From a virus, in IMG/VR virus record IMGVR_UViG_3300010885_013679, positions 1-54,215 of that record: a DNA stretch of 54,215 nucleotides; one strand, given 5' to 3'. The notes below the pieces were generated by a model, which was given only the letters and a program-made list of their open reading frames with translations, was not told the DNA's origin and did no database searches. This document shows, piece by piece, positions 18,955 to 27,132 of this stretch (the first letter of the stretch is position 1; every line of letters begins with the position of its first letter). The translations under genes and the position numbers were made by a program.

Positions 18955-19833
18955 TCATACTTCGTTTTTTATATCTCCTTTAGTTAAATATGTTCTTACT
19001 GAACTTTCAGGATATTCTTTTTCTAAAAAACCTTTCATTTTCTCAATATTTCTAGGGTCGTCATCTGAAAAACCAATCTTTGGTGTAAATTCTTGGTTAG
19101 TCATGTCATTTTTAAAAATTGCTCGTTTTCCAATCTCTTGAGCCATTTCTTGACAATATATAATAAACTTTCTCATTGCAACAATTTTTAACTCTTCGGG
19201 ATTCACAGCACTACCTTGACCATAAGTGACTGGTTCAAAACGACACATATCTAAATAATCGTCAATAAGTTCTTTATTTGAAAATTTTAATGTGGTTGAT
19301 TGTTCATAAACCATATCTACTCCAAACTCCCTATATTTTTTAAGGTTTTCCACAAGAGTCTTACTATTGATTCCATTATGATTACCCACAATAAAATTAT
19401 AAACCGTTTCTTTTAAAACCTCTGGATTATGTCCTCTTGCAGTTATAATCGCAAAGATTGACCCCCCATTAATACATTCTACAAAATCATTCCAAGACGG
19501 ACCTAATTTAGCGGTCATAGCATCTAAAACAAATCTCTTATTTCCTTGAACTCCAAAATATTTGAATGGGTCGGGAGCATAACCAACAATTGTTGTCCCT
19601 TTAAAACTAAATGGTTCGACACCTAATTCATGTCTATGTTCTGCAAATTCCTCAGTTGACATTCCAACCTCTTCTTCGTTTTCAGACATAACCATAATCT
19701 TGGTTGGCATAAATACAATATTATCATCCCAATCGAATGCGTAATATTTTGTATCAGGAGTTCCTGATTCATCTATCCCCTCATTTAAATTTTTCTTATT
19801 TAAATACGAGTATACATGTTTTTTAATATTCAT
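18955..19833 (-). CDS. HAD-superfamily hydrolase between tube and sheath genes
   Basis: 292 residues. HAD motif I is YYAFDWDDNIVFMPT (D34, D36 for nucleophile and acid), motif II is IFAIITARGH (about 126-135), and motif IV is IGFSDDDPRNIEKM (about 254-267). A Lys for motif III probably lies in the segment between. The family hydrolyses phosphoester bonds on nucleotides, sugars or nucleic acid ends. T4 polynucleotide kinase also carries a HAD phosphatase domain, but no kinase P-loop is present here. The ATG overlaps the stop codon of the upstream 45-aa gene (TAATG), so the two are translationally coupled. Substrate unknown. Confidence 0.75.
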   Translation of the reverse strand: MNIKKHVYSYLNKKNLNEGIDESGTPDTKYYAFDWDDNIVFMPTKIMVMSENEEEVGMSTEEFAEHRHELGVEPFSFKGTTIVGYAPDPFKYFGVQGNKRFVLDAMTAKLGPSWNDFVECINGGSIFAIITARGHNPEVLKETVYNFIVGNHNGINSKTLVENLKKYREFGVDMVYEQSTTLKFSNKELIDDYLDMCRFEPVTYGQGSAVNPEELKIVAMRKFIIYCQEMAQEIGKRAIFKNDMTNQEFTPKIGFSDDDPRNIEKMKGFLEKEYPESSVRTYLTKGDIKNEV

Positions 19834-19970
19834 TATTTTTTAATAATTTCCAATAATTTTTCTAATTGTTTCTCAGTCAAAATGATATTTTGTTTTACTT
19901 TAGAATAACTTTCATATCCTTTTTTTTGGTCACCAACAGATTCCTTAATAATTTTTTTCTCTATTTTCAT
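19833..19970 (-). CDS. 45-aa hypothetical protein
   Basis: Reads MKIEKKIIKESVGDQKKGYE and continues as a Lys/Leu-rich helix ending LEKLLEIIKK. Its TAA shares a base with the ATG of the HAD gene (TAATG), and an exact TATTTATA box lies 13 bases upstream of its ATG. Both support a real leader gene. Function unknown. Confidence 0.55.
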   Translation of the reverse strand: MKIEKKIIKESVGDQKKGYESYSKVKQNIILTEKQLEKLLEIIKK

Positions 19971-19983
19971 AATAGTATTTTAC

Positions 19984-19991
19984 TATAAATA
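19984..19991 (-). promoter_or_regulatory. TATTTATA late-promoter-like box
   Basis: Exact match on the coding strand, 13 bases before the 45-aa gene that leads the HAD phosphatase. Confidence 0.5.
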
Positions 19992-19994
19992 TAT

Positions 19995-20020
19995 AATGGG
20001 GAATATTTCTACCCCCCATT
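19995..20020 (-). terminator. Possible terminator after the sheath gene
   Basis: A 7-bp stem AATGGGG/CCCCATT with a 12-base loop lies 20 bases past the sheath stop codon. The downstream tract on the minus strand is AT-rich but not a clean T-run, so termination strength is uncertain. Confidence 0.45.
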
Positions 20021-20039
20021 ACGATTTTTATTATTTTAA

Positions 20040-23000
20040 TTATACGTCATCGAAAGACGCACCTGTCGGAGTAATCACAAACTCGATGTCGATATATTCT
20101 AACGCTCTTGTAGGTTTTAAGTAAATCTTACCCGTTAAAGTGTTTGAATCTAAATCTTCAGGAGTGTTAGAAACCGTCACACGGAAATCAATTAAACCTC
20201 TATCTCTTCTTATTTGGTCTAAGATTGGGTTAACTGAATTTAAGAAATCTTGTCTTACTTTATCGTCATTTTGTTCAAACAATAATCTAATTGCTACTGC
20301 TGAAATTAATTTACGAGCTTGTAATAACAATCTTCTTACGTTGATTCTATCAAGTGCCGATTCTCTAATCTGCATTGTTTTGTTACCCCATATTACGGTA
20401 CCAACATCAGAGAAAGTAGCAATAGGGTTAAGTCTTCCCTTATATAAGGTATCTCTATCTTCTTGAGTTAACTTTCTTCTTGCTTTAATTGAATTCACTA
20501 AACCTCTTGTGTAACCCGCAGATGCAAACCAAGGGAATGCGATGTTATCTGTCAACGCTAAGTTTTTAACAACCTCAGCGGTTGGTGGTAAATAGATTTG
20601 TGTATTATTAACACTATCTCTTGTTAATACCCATGGGTAGTAAGATGCGGTATAGTTTGAATCTATTCCTGTCTCTTCTAAGTTATCTACAGCCTCTTGT
20701 GGGTATATTAAACCTTCTGCAACGTCATTCCATGATGGTAAGAACATATTGAAATCAGGAGTAGTACAGATGTAAATTGAATCTGCTCTGTCTGATTCTA
20801 TCAAATTAATCGCTTCCTCAACCAAGTTTGAGTTATTAACATAATCAATACCAGGAGTAACGAATATATTAATGTTAACCGCTTCAGGATTGTTGAATGT
20901 GTTTTGACCCCATTTGTAAGCGTAGTAATCAGAATTTGCCCACGTTTCTTGATTAGGTCCTGAGATTTGTTTGAACGCCCCCCATCCTGTTGCTGTAGGA
21001 TATGTTGGTGATGGTTCAGCTCCGAACTTGTATCCTGTTTGACCAAGTGCGTAAGTATCACCATTAGTTCTATATTCTCTATAGATATCCCATCCATCAA
21101 AACCGCCAGCAGGATATAATGTAAACTTACGAGTGTTAAGTTTGTAATATGGATTATCTGCATCTGTTGGTTCAGAATTAAACGACCCGACACCTACCTC
21201 AAAAGCAGATTGCCCTGAAGTCACATAACCAGGACCCACAGTAACTACAGTTGCTCCACTATCCATGTGGAATCCTTTAACTTGATAACCCCATGAAGGT
21301 CCAGTTGTGTCAGTTCCAAGATTTACAGGTAGTTGTTTTCCTTTGTATTCAAAAAAGTCATAATCAACACCACTAATATTAGAAATACCTAAATACGCCT
21401 TTCTTGGGTTTTCACCATTTGAAATCACAGCGTTGTCTCCACCGTTTGTTGATCCAAAAGGAGGGTTATATACCACATCACCCGGTTTAAGGTATTTAGT
21501 TTTATAGACAATAAATGGTGGGGTAGCACTTGCATAGCTTCTCATTACGTAACCATCAAATCCACAAGGTAATGCGTCTATAGGTGCTTCATCACCCATC
21601 TCTAACATTACATATTTAGAATTTAAATTGTATTCACCATTTGATGTACCAATTTTATTTGCCACATAATTATTTAATGTTGGGTCTAATGAACAATTAG
21701 TGAAACTTTCAATAACTCTAACGTTTTGGTCGTTATCATAAAAATCTCTAATGAACACATCAAACGTACGATTATTAAACGAGATGTTACCGATTGATAT
21801 TTTAACTAATCTGTTAGCCGCGTTACCGTCAGAAATAAGTTTAAATTTAAATAACTTATAAACTAAATTACCTCTTAATTCTGAAACAATATAAGGAGTT
21901 TCTGGTGTTTGATATTGTTCTAAATAGAATCCGATTGACTGAGAGTTTAAAGATTGTGCAGAATTTAACTCAACTAAATCACACTTTAAACCTCTAACTT
22001 TATTTTGTCTATATCCATTAAGTAATAAACTACTATAAATTTCTTCAACAAATAAAGGAACCTCAGTCCTATCTTTTGCAAAGTTACTTCTTCCAAATAC
22101 TTTAGATAGATATTGAGAATCACTTGATGTCATAGATGTTTCAAAATTAAACGTATCATTATCTTTAGTAATTCCAGATATCGCAAAAGTCGCGTAAGGG
22201 TTACTTGATATTCCTGAATAGTTACCCGTACAAACTAAATTCACATCAGTTGTCCCCGTTACTTGATATAATGGTCCGTGTTGTGATGATGAAAAATTTG
22301 TAAGACCTCTAGATCTTAGTGTCGCGACAACTAAATTGTCAAAAGTTGTATACGCAGATGCAGTAAATTTCGTGAGGTTAATCGTAACATTTCCTGAGAA
22401 TACCCCACTTATTGGTGTCCCTGAAATTGTTGCAACCGCAGCTCCAAAACTATAACCATAATATGTTGTCATAGGATTAGCTACTCCAGGTTCAAATAAT
22501 GCGTAGTACCACGAATCATTTGTTGATGCTGATAAATTAGCAGACGCCAACTTAACATTATCAACTCCAAACGTTTCTGAAGTTGCACTAATCGCTCCCG
22601 TACCATTTAAGGTTACACCTGTAATAGTATTGAATGTTGTACTATTAACTGACCCCCAAAATTGGGCGGTTTTTCCTGATAATGGTGACGATGTGGCAAA
22701 ATAACCAAGTTGAGTTGCAAGGTATGATTGTAAATCTAATTTTAAACTTGATGTTCCTCCATCAAATTGTGTATACATATTATTAAACTCACTTAGTAAA
22801 AGTGCCGGTATTGTTGTAATAGTTATGTTTGAACTTGCACCTGTGGTTCCTGTAAATACTAAAGTAGTTGTTGTATTACCTGTAGCGGTAACGGTACCTG
22901 GATTAATGTTACCAATAGTGACGATAGACCAAGATGGACCAGCATCATATCCTGATAATCCCAAAACTCTAGTTACAAACAATTGATTAGATTGTTGTAG

Positions 23001-23252
23001 ATATGCTTTAGCAATATATGATGTTTCATATTTAGGTATTTGTGTGTTTACAAATTTTTCAGGATTGGTACCACCAAAATAGATTTGGTACTCATCAAAA
23101 TTTGTAATGAAAATTGGTTCAAAAGCGGGACCTTGTAATGTCTCACCAACTAAACCTAAGGTTGTTACACCCACACTTTGTGCAACAAAAGTTAAATCTC
23201 TTTCTGATGTATAAACACCAGGCGAAACGAATACTTTGTTTGAAGATGCCAT
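20040..23252 (-). CDS. 18: Tail sheath protein (T4 gp18-like), enlarged
   Basis: 1070 residues against 659 for T4 gp18. The N-terminus SPGVYTSERDLTFVAQSVGVTTLGLVG is the conserved sheath start, and the C-terminal 200 residues carry the conserved polymerisation domain (INVRRLLLQARKLISAVAIRLLFEQND, then LDQIRRDRGLIDFRV and a final LEYIDIEFVITP strand). The extra 400 or so residues lie mainly after residue 120 and are Thr/Ser/Gly-rich beta sequence, likely surface domains decorating the sheath. The protein contracts to drive the tube into the cell. Start at 23252 follows a TATTTATA box 29 bases upstream. Confidence 0.92.
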   Translation of the reverse strand: MASSNKVFVSPGVYTSERDLTFVAQSVGVTTLGLVGETLQGPAFEPIFITNFDEYQIYFGGTNPEKFVNTQIPKYETSYIAKAYLQQSNQLFVTRVLGLSGYDAGPSWSIVTIGNINPGTVTATGNTTTTLVFTGTTGASSNITITTIPALLLSEFNNMYTQFDGGTSSLKLDLQSYLATQLGYFATSSPLSGKTAQFWGSVNSTTFNTITGVTLNGTGAISATSETFGVDNVKLASANLSASTNDSWYYALFEPGVANPMTTYYGYSFGAAVATISGTPISGVFSGNVTINLTKFTASAYTTFDNLVVATLRSRGLTNFSSSQHGPLYQVTGTTDVNLVCTGNYSGISSNPYATFAISGITKDNDTFNFETSMTSSDSQYLSKVFGRSNFAKDRTEVPLFVEEIYSSLLLNGYRQNKVRGLKCDLVELNSAQSLNSQSIGFYLEQYQTPETPYIVSELRGNLVYKLFKFKLISDGNAANRLVKISIGNISFNNRTFDVFIRDFYDNDQNVRVIESFTNCSLDPTLNNYVANKIGTSNGEYNLNSKYVMLEMGDEAPIDALPCGFDGYVMRSYASATPPFIVYKTKYLKPGDVVYNPPFGSTNGGDNAVISNGENPRKAYLGISNISGVDYDFFEYKGKQLPVNLGTDTTGPSWGYQVKGFHMDSGATVVTVGPGYVTSGQSAFEVGVGSFNSEPTDADNPYYKLNTRKFTLYPAGGFDGWDIYREYRTNGDTYALGQTGYKFGAEPSPTYPTATGWGAFKQISGPNQETWANSDYYAYKWGQNTFNNPEAVNINIFVTPGIDYVNNSNLVEEAINLIESDRADSIYICTTPDFNMFLPSWNDVAEGLIYPQEAVDNLEETGIDSNYTASYYPWVLTRDSVNNTQIYLPPTAEVVKNLALTDNIAFPWFASAGYTRGLVNSIKARRKLTQEDRDTLYKGRLNPIATFSDVGTVIWGNKTMQIRESALDRINVRRLLLQARKLISAVAIRLLFEQNDDKVRQDFLNSVNPILDQIRRDRGLIDFRVTVSNTPEDLDSNTLTGKIYLKPTRALEYIDIEFVITPTGASFDDV

Positions 23253-23281
23253 GTTTTTTTAGTTAATTGATTTATTTTATA

Positions 23282-23289
23282 TATAAATA
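23282..23289 (-). promoter_or_regulatory. TATTTATA late-promoter-like box for the sheath gene
   Basis: Exact match on the coding strand, 29 bases before the sheath ATG, which would leave a leader of about 20 bases. Confidence 0.5.
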
Positions 23290-23332
23290 CCCGTATTAAA
23301 CGCAAAAAACATACCAATATAATATTATTTAC

Positions 23333-23362
23333 AAGGTAGTATGAAAAAATTCTACCTTTTTT
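23333..23362 (+). terminator. Rho-independent hairpin facing plus, in a divergent intergenic region
   Basis: Stem AAGGTAG/CTACCTT (7 bp, 12-base loop) followed by a T-run in the plus direction. It stands 26 bases before the start of a plus-strand 49-aa gene and no plus-strand gene precedes it in this window, so what it terminates is unclear. Confidence 0.6.
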
Positions 23363-23387
23363 CTACTATATAAAATATTTATACATA

Positions 23388-23537
23388 ATGAAGAAAATTA
23401 AAAATATAAAAATTTCTGAGGAGTCCCATGACTTATTAAAAAAGTACTGTGAAGAAAATGGTTTAAAAATCTATAAATTTTTAGAATTACTAATTCAAAA
23501 GACTTGTCAAAAAGAAAAAGATATATATGGAGAATAG
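23388..23537 (+). CDS. 49-aa small protein, possible ribbon-helix-helix type
   Basis: Reads KIKNIKISEESHDLLKKYCE, then a helical ELLIQKTCQKEKD. A short strand followed by two helices fits the ribbon-helix-helix DNA-binding plan, but no family can be asserted. It is a lone plus gene between two minus genes, ending immediately before the stop codon of the gp15-like gene. An A/T-rich leader (TATAAAATATTTATAC) precedes it. Confidence 0.5.
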   Translation: MKKIKNIKISEESHDLLKKYCEENGLKIYKFLELLIQKTCQKEKDIYGE

Positions 23538-24779
23538 TTACACTAAGGTAATATTAGTGTATATTATTGATTGTTGTGTAGGGTCTAATTTATTTACAAC
23601 AACATTTAAAGTATCCCCATTAATAATTTGTATTGGTGAAATATCGTCCCCCAAGTAATATGATACCCCATCTCTTGTTATGTTTACAGAATAACTACCA
23701 AAACAAGAAGACGATGAAGATAACGTACCCCCTGTCACATTACTTAATGTTGGTGTTGTGCCTCCCTTAACACAAACATTTCCTGTCGATCCAATAATTA
23801 ACGGTATTGTTGTTGGCGTACCAACACAACTTACATACGACAAAGTGTTTGTTGTTGTTGATGTATAACCTAAATAAAAACAGGTTTTTAAATTTTCAGT
23901 TCTAATTATTTCTATGTTTGCTGTATATCTAAAGACCTCAGTTAATGATGTGTTTCCTGTAACATATAAAAAATCTAATGTAAAATCTTTTGGATTTGGT
24001 GGTTCTATAACCGCCCTTTTAGATGGGGTTCTTGTATCAAACTCAAACAAAGAGACTTGTCTTGTGATGCCAGGAGCAACTTCAAATTCCTCCTCATCAA
24101 TTAAAAGACCCAACATTGTTATTTTATATGTTGAAATATAATACTTTCTTTTACTAATCTCTTTAACTGACTCATCAGTAACATCTTCTAATTTTAATGG
24201 TATGTAGTGACCTTTAATTTGACAATACGCCTGTTTAGACGTAAACGTTCTCATCATAATCCTATTAAACTCATTAACCTCTCTCATTCGATTACAGAAT
24301 ATTTTAACATTAAATGTTAAATCAACAGGAATAGGTTGGGGGATTTTATAAACGTCAACCCCTTTTCTTTGACCATCCCAAGTTGGAACAGTGTAATAAA
24401 AAAATTGTCTTCTTACGGGTATATTTGCTCTACCGGCATTATTTGTGCCGTATTTAACCTCAGGCATTCTAACTGTGGATATAAACGGCAATGAAACATT
24501 ATTATCTAAATCTTTAAAATCCCAAGTCTCAGTAAATTGAACCCAACTTTGGTTAGTAATAATTCTATCTATTGTTGGTATTTTTTTACCGTCAACACTT
24601 AACTCTAACTGGTCTTTAACAAAATCTAACATCCCTCTGTCTAAATCGGCATGTAAAACACCTTTAGGTAAGTAAGTACCTTTGTCAGTTATATCTTCTA
24701 ATAGTTCTTGTCTTCTCTCGACCCCGAACTTTTGTGGTATTAGTGATAATTTATTTTTTACTTGTTTAGGTAACGACAT
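23538..24779 (-). CDS. 15: gp15-like tail terminator/sheath stabiliser with C-terminal extra domain
   Basis: 413 residues. The core (about 90-240) follows the T4 gp15 plan: a Pro-rich entry (IPQPIPVDLTFNVKIFCNRM), a helix with NEFNRIMMRTFTSKQAYCQI, then a beta-hairpin ending KYYISTYKITMLGLLIDEEEF. gp15 caps the tail and joins it to the neck. T4 gp15 is 272 residues; the extra 140 at the C-terminus are Thr/Ser/Cys-rich beta sequence like surface decoration domains. It lies upstream of the sheath gene and downstream of the gp14-like gene, as in T4. Assignment is by pattern and position, not a strong motif. Confidence 0.55.
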   Translation of the reverse strand: MSLPKQVKNKLSLIPQKFGVERRQELLEDITDKGTYLPKGVLHADLDRGMLDFVKDQLELSVDGKKIPTIDRIITNQSWVQFTETWDFKDLDNNVSLPFISTVRMPEVKYGTNNAGRANIPVRRQFFYYTVPTWDGQRKGVDVYKIPQPIPVDLTFNVKIFCNRMREVNEFNRIMMRTFTSKQAYCQIKGHYIPLKLEDVTDESVKEISKRKYYISTYKITMLGLLIDEEEFEVAPGITRQVSLFEFDTRTPSKRAVIEPPNPKDFTLDFLYVTGNTSLTEVFRYTANIEIIRTENLKTCFYLGYTSTTTNTLSYVSCVGTPTTIPLIIGSTGNVCVKGGTTPTLSNVTGGTLSSSSSCFGSYSVNITRDGVSYYLGDDISPIQIINGDTLNVVVNKLDPTQQSIIYTNITLV

Positions 24780-24781
24780 AA

Positions 24782-25297
24782 TTAAATTCCTCTAAATTCA
24801 TTTTCATTGGCTGGCGCCGCAATTATTGTCCTATAATATGGTTTATACCCACCATACGTATGTTTATTGTCTGAAACGACCCTTCCATCATCGACTACAG
24901 AATAATATCTAACTCTTGTTTCAGTTTCATAGTAACCAAGATAATCTCCTAAATTTATATCAACAGATAACTCATCTAAACTTTTTTGATAAACACTAAC
25001 TATTAAATTACCAGGTTCTGTTTGATAAATTTTACTACTTCCCATATCCGCATTTGTTGGGGACTCAACTTTAACATATCCTTTAAATTCCACTGGAGGT
25101 AAATACTGAATGGAATCTGATAATGCCTCCCCATAAACATCATCACTATTTGTTTTTTGTCTATCGACCCGATAAAGAACTAAAGTGAAATTCATATCAC
25201 CCAATAACCATTCCTCACCCATTGCCAACTCTAAATTAAAGTCTTGTTCTGCAAAAAATTTATTAAGTCTTGTAATGGGTACTCTATTTTGTGTCAT
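24782..25297 (-). CDS. gp14-like neck protein (tentative)
   Basis: 171 residues of mostly beta sequence. Segments such as DDVYGEALSDSIQYLPPVEFKGYVKVESP and INLGDYLGYYETETRVRYYSVVDDGRV follow the general plan of T4-like neck protein gp14, where a short peptide is followed by a 'GDxxxYxxxxTxxRYYxV' type strand. T4 gp14 is 256 residues, so this would be short. It lies 2 bases before the gp15-like gene. The TATTTATA box ends only three bases before its ATG, so the transcript may be nearly leaderless or start elsewhere. Confidence 0.4.
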   Translation of the reverse strand: MTQNRVPITRLNKFFAEQDFNLELAMGEEWLLGDMNFTLVLYRVDRQKTNSDDVYGEALSDSIQYLPPVEFKGYVKVESPTNADMGSSKIYQTEPGNLIVSVYQKSLDELSVDINLGDYLGYYETETRVRYYSVVDDGRVVSDNKHTYGGYKPYYRTIIAAPANENEFRGI

Positions 25298-25300
25298 ACT

Positions 25301-25308
25301 TATAAATA
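25301..25308 (-). promoter_or_regulatory. TATTTATA late-promoter-like box, three bases from a start codon
   Basis: Exact match on the minus strand, ending three bases before the ATG at 25297. Read on the plus strand it is TATAAATA, the T4 late box, 48 bases before the helicase gene. Confidence 0.35.
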
Positions 25309-25356
25309 GTTTAATTGATTTTTTCTATTAGATTGTTTATTTTTAATTATATTAAT

Positions 25357-27120
25357 ATGGAAAATATTATATCAAAAACACCGGAAGCTAAGGCCCTTTT
25401 AATTTTAGACGATTATATGGGCTCAAATAATTATATCCTTAATTTAAAACAAAAAAAACAAAATAGCAAATCTTTTGTTCCAACAAGACCTCAGTCGGAC
25501 TATATAATTAACTATCACAATGTTCAACCAAAAGTAGCTAAGAAATGGGTAAAGTTAGATTCTTATTTTGGTAAAAAATTAATGGAGGATAAAATGTATA
25601 CCAAAGAACCAAAAGAAATTTATGTTGAAAAACTTTTGGTGGAAAAAGATAAATCTTATCACATTTGGGGTAAAATATTCTCAGGAGATGTCACTTATGA
25701 TTTTTGGATGCCAAAATCAGCAATTATTAAAGATAACGAAATAAAAAATATTGTTATCGATTATAGTAAGTACCAACATAGAATGCCAATGACACACCAA
25801 CTTGAGGCTATTGAAAAATTGGTTGGGAACAAAAAGTTTATTTTGGCGGATGATATGGGTTTGGGTAAAACAACTTCGGCAATTATTGCGTCTTTAGAAA
25901 CTAAATCAAAAAAAATATTGATTGTTTGTCCAGCATCTTTAAAAATTAATTGGCAACGTGAAATTGAAAATTATTCAGATAGGTCTGTTTATATTGCGGA
26001 AGGTAAGAAATTTTCAGATGAACACGATTTTGTTATTATTAATTACGACATTTTAAAAAATTTCCACGACATTAAAAAGAAAGACAACTCAATAATTTTA
26101 AAGACAAAATTTGACCTTGTGATTATGGATGAGGCACATATGATTTCAAATCCACAAGCAAACAGAACTAAGATTGTAAATGATATTATCTCCAAAATAG
26201 AAAGGGTTTGGTTATTATCAGGAACTCCAATGACATCAAGACCAATGAACTATTATAACTTATTAAATATTGTTGATAGCCCTGTCGCAGCAAATTGGAT
26301 GGCTTACGCCATAAGATATTGTAATGGGTTTCAGTTTAATGTTGGTAAAAGAAAAATTTGGAATGTCCAAGGGGCTACAAACTTAGAAGAATTAAGGGAA
26401 AGAACTCAAACACATATCTTACGTAGATTAAAGGAAGAGGTTTTAGATTTACCTGAAAAAATAATTACTCCTGTTTATTTAAGATTAGTATCTAAAGATT
26501 ATGAAGAAATTATGGGAGAATACTACGATTGGTATGACCAAAATCCTGAAGAATCTAATTCACTAACAATACAGTTTGGTAAATTAATGAAGGTTAGAAA
26601 GATAATTGCTCAGGAAAAAGTTAATAACACTATTGAGTTAGCGGAAAACATTATTGAACAAGGTAAGAAAGTAATTATTTTTACAAACTTTACAGATACT
26701 CTACAACAAATTTATCAACACTTTGGGAAATCTGCGGTTTATTTGGATGGTAGTTGTTCAAAACCACACCGTCAAAACTCGGTAGACGAATTCCAAACAA
26801 ATGACAAAATTATGGTGTTTGTTGGTAACTTAAAAGCCGCAGGCGTAGGATTAACTTTAACCGCAGCGGAGGCTGTAATTATGAACGACTTATCATTTGT
26901 TCCTGCAGAACATGCACAAGCAGAAGACCGATCACATAGAATTGGACAAAAAAATTCAACTTCAGTTTATTATCCGTTGTTTGAAAATACAATTGAGGGG
27001 GCAATTTATGACATATTAAATAGAAAGAAAAAAGTTATTTCAACGGTTATGGGGGATAGTTTAATGGATGATGCGTCTACAATTGAAGAAATGTTGAAAA
27101 TGATTTCTAAAGGTCGGTGA
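25357..27120 (+). CDS. SNF2-family helicase/ATPase
   Basis: 587 residues. Motifs in order: Q-like MTHQLEAIEKL (about 145-155), Walker A ILADDMGLGKTT (about 162-173), DEAH box at 258-261, motif III LLSGTPM (about 286-292), a C-terminal RecA lobe with IIFTNFTDTL, and motif VI EDRSHRIGQ. SNF2-type enzymes translocate on double-stranded DNA and remodel DNA-protein complexes or forks. In a T4-like phage this may fill part of the role of UvsW or Dda. The ATG at 25357 (MENIISKT) is preferred over an in-frame TTG at 25315 because the extra residues are hydrophobic and not conserved-looking. It is read divergently from the gp14-like gene. Confidence 0.88.
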   Translation: MENIISKTPEAKALLILDDYMGSNNYILNLKQKKQNSKSFVPTRPQSDYIINYHNVQPKVAKKWVKLDSYFGKKLMEDKMYTKEPKEIYVEKLLVEKDKSYHIWGKIFSGDVTYDFWMPKSAIIKDNEIKNIVIDYSKYQHRMPMTHQLEAIEKLVGNKKFILADDMGLGKTTSAIIASLETKSKKILIVCPASLKINWQREIENYSDRSVYIAEGKKFSDEHDFVIINYDILKNFHDIKKKDNSIILKTKFDLVIMDEAHMISNPQANRTKIVNDIISKIERVWLLSGTPMTSRPMNYYNLLNIVDSPVAANWMAYAIRYCNGFQFNVGKRKIWNVQGATNLEELRERTQTHILRRLKEEVLDLPEKIITPVYLRLVSKDYEEIMGEYYDWYDQNPEESNSLTIQFGKLMKVRKIIAQEKVNNTIELAENIIEQGKKVIIFTNFTDTLQQIYQHFGKSAVYLDGSCSKPHRQNSVDEFQTNDKIMVFVGNLKAAGVGLTLTAAEAVIMNDLSFVPAEHAQAEDRSHRIGQKNSTSVYYPLFENTIEGAIYDILNRKKKVISTVMGDSLMDDASTIEEMLKMISKGR

Positions 27121-27128
27121 TATTTATA
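27121..27128 (+). promoter_or_regulatory. TATTTATA late-promoter-like box
   Basis: Exact match on the coding strand, right after the helicase stop codon and only four bases before the ATG of the superoxide dismutase fusion. Confidence 0.4.
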
Positions 27129-27132
27129 TATA

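Noticed and set aside
25315-25356. TTG start adding 14 residues to the helicase
   Set aside because: The extra residues are low-complexity and the ATG at 25357 is well placed.
25357-27120. Calling the helicase UvsW
   Set aside because: Motifs DEAH, EDRSHRIGQ and MGLGKTT are of the SNF2 type; equivalence to UvsW would be a functional guess.
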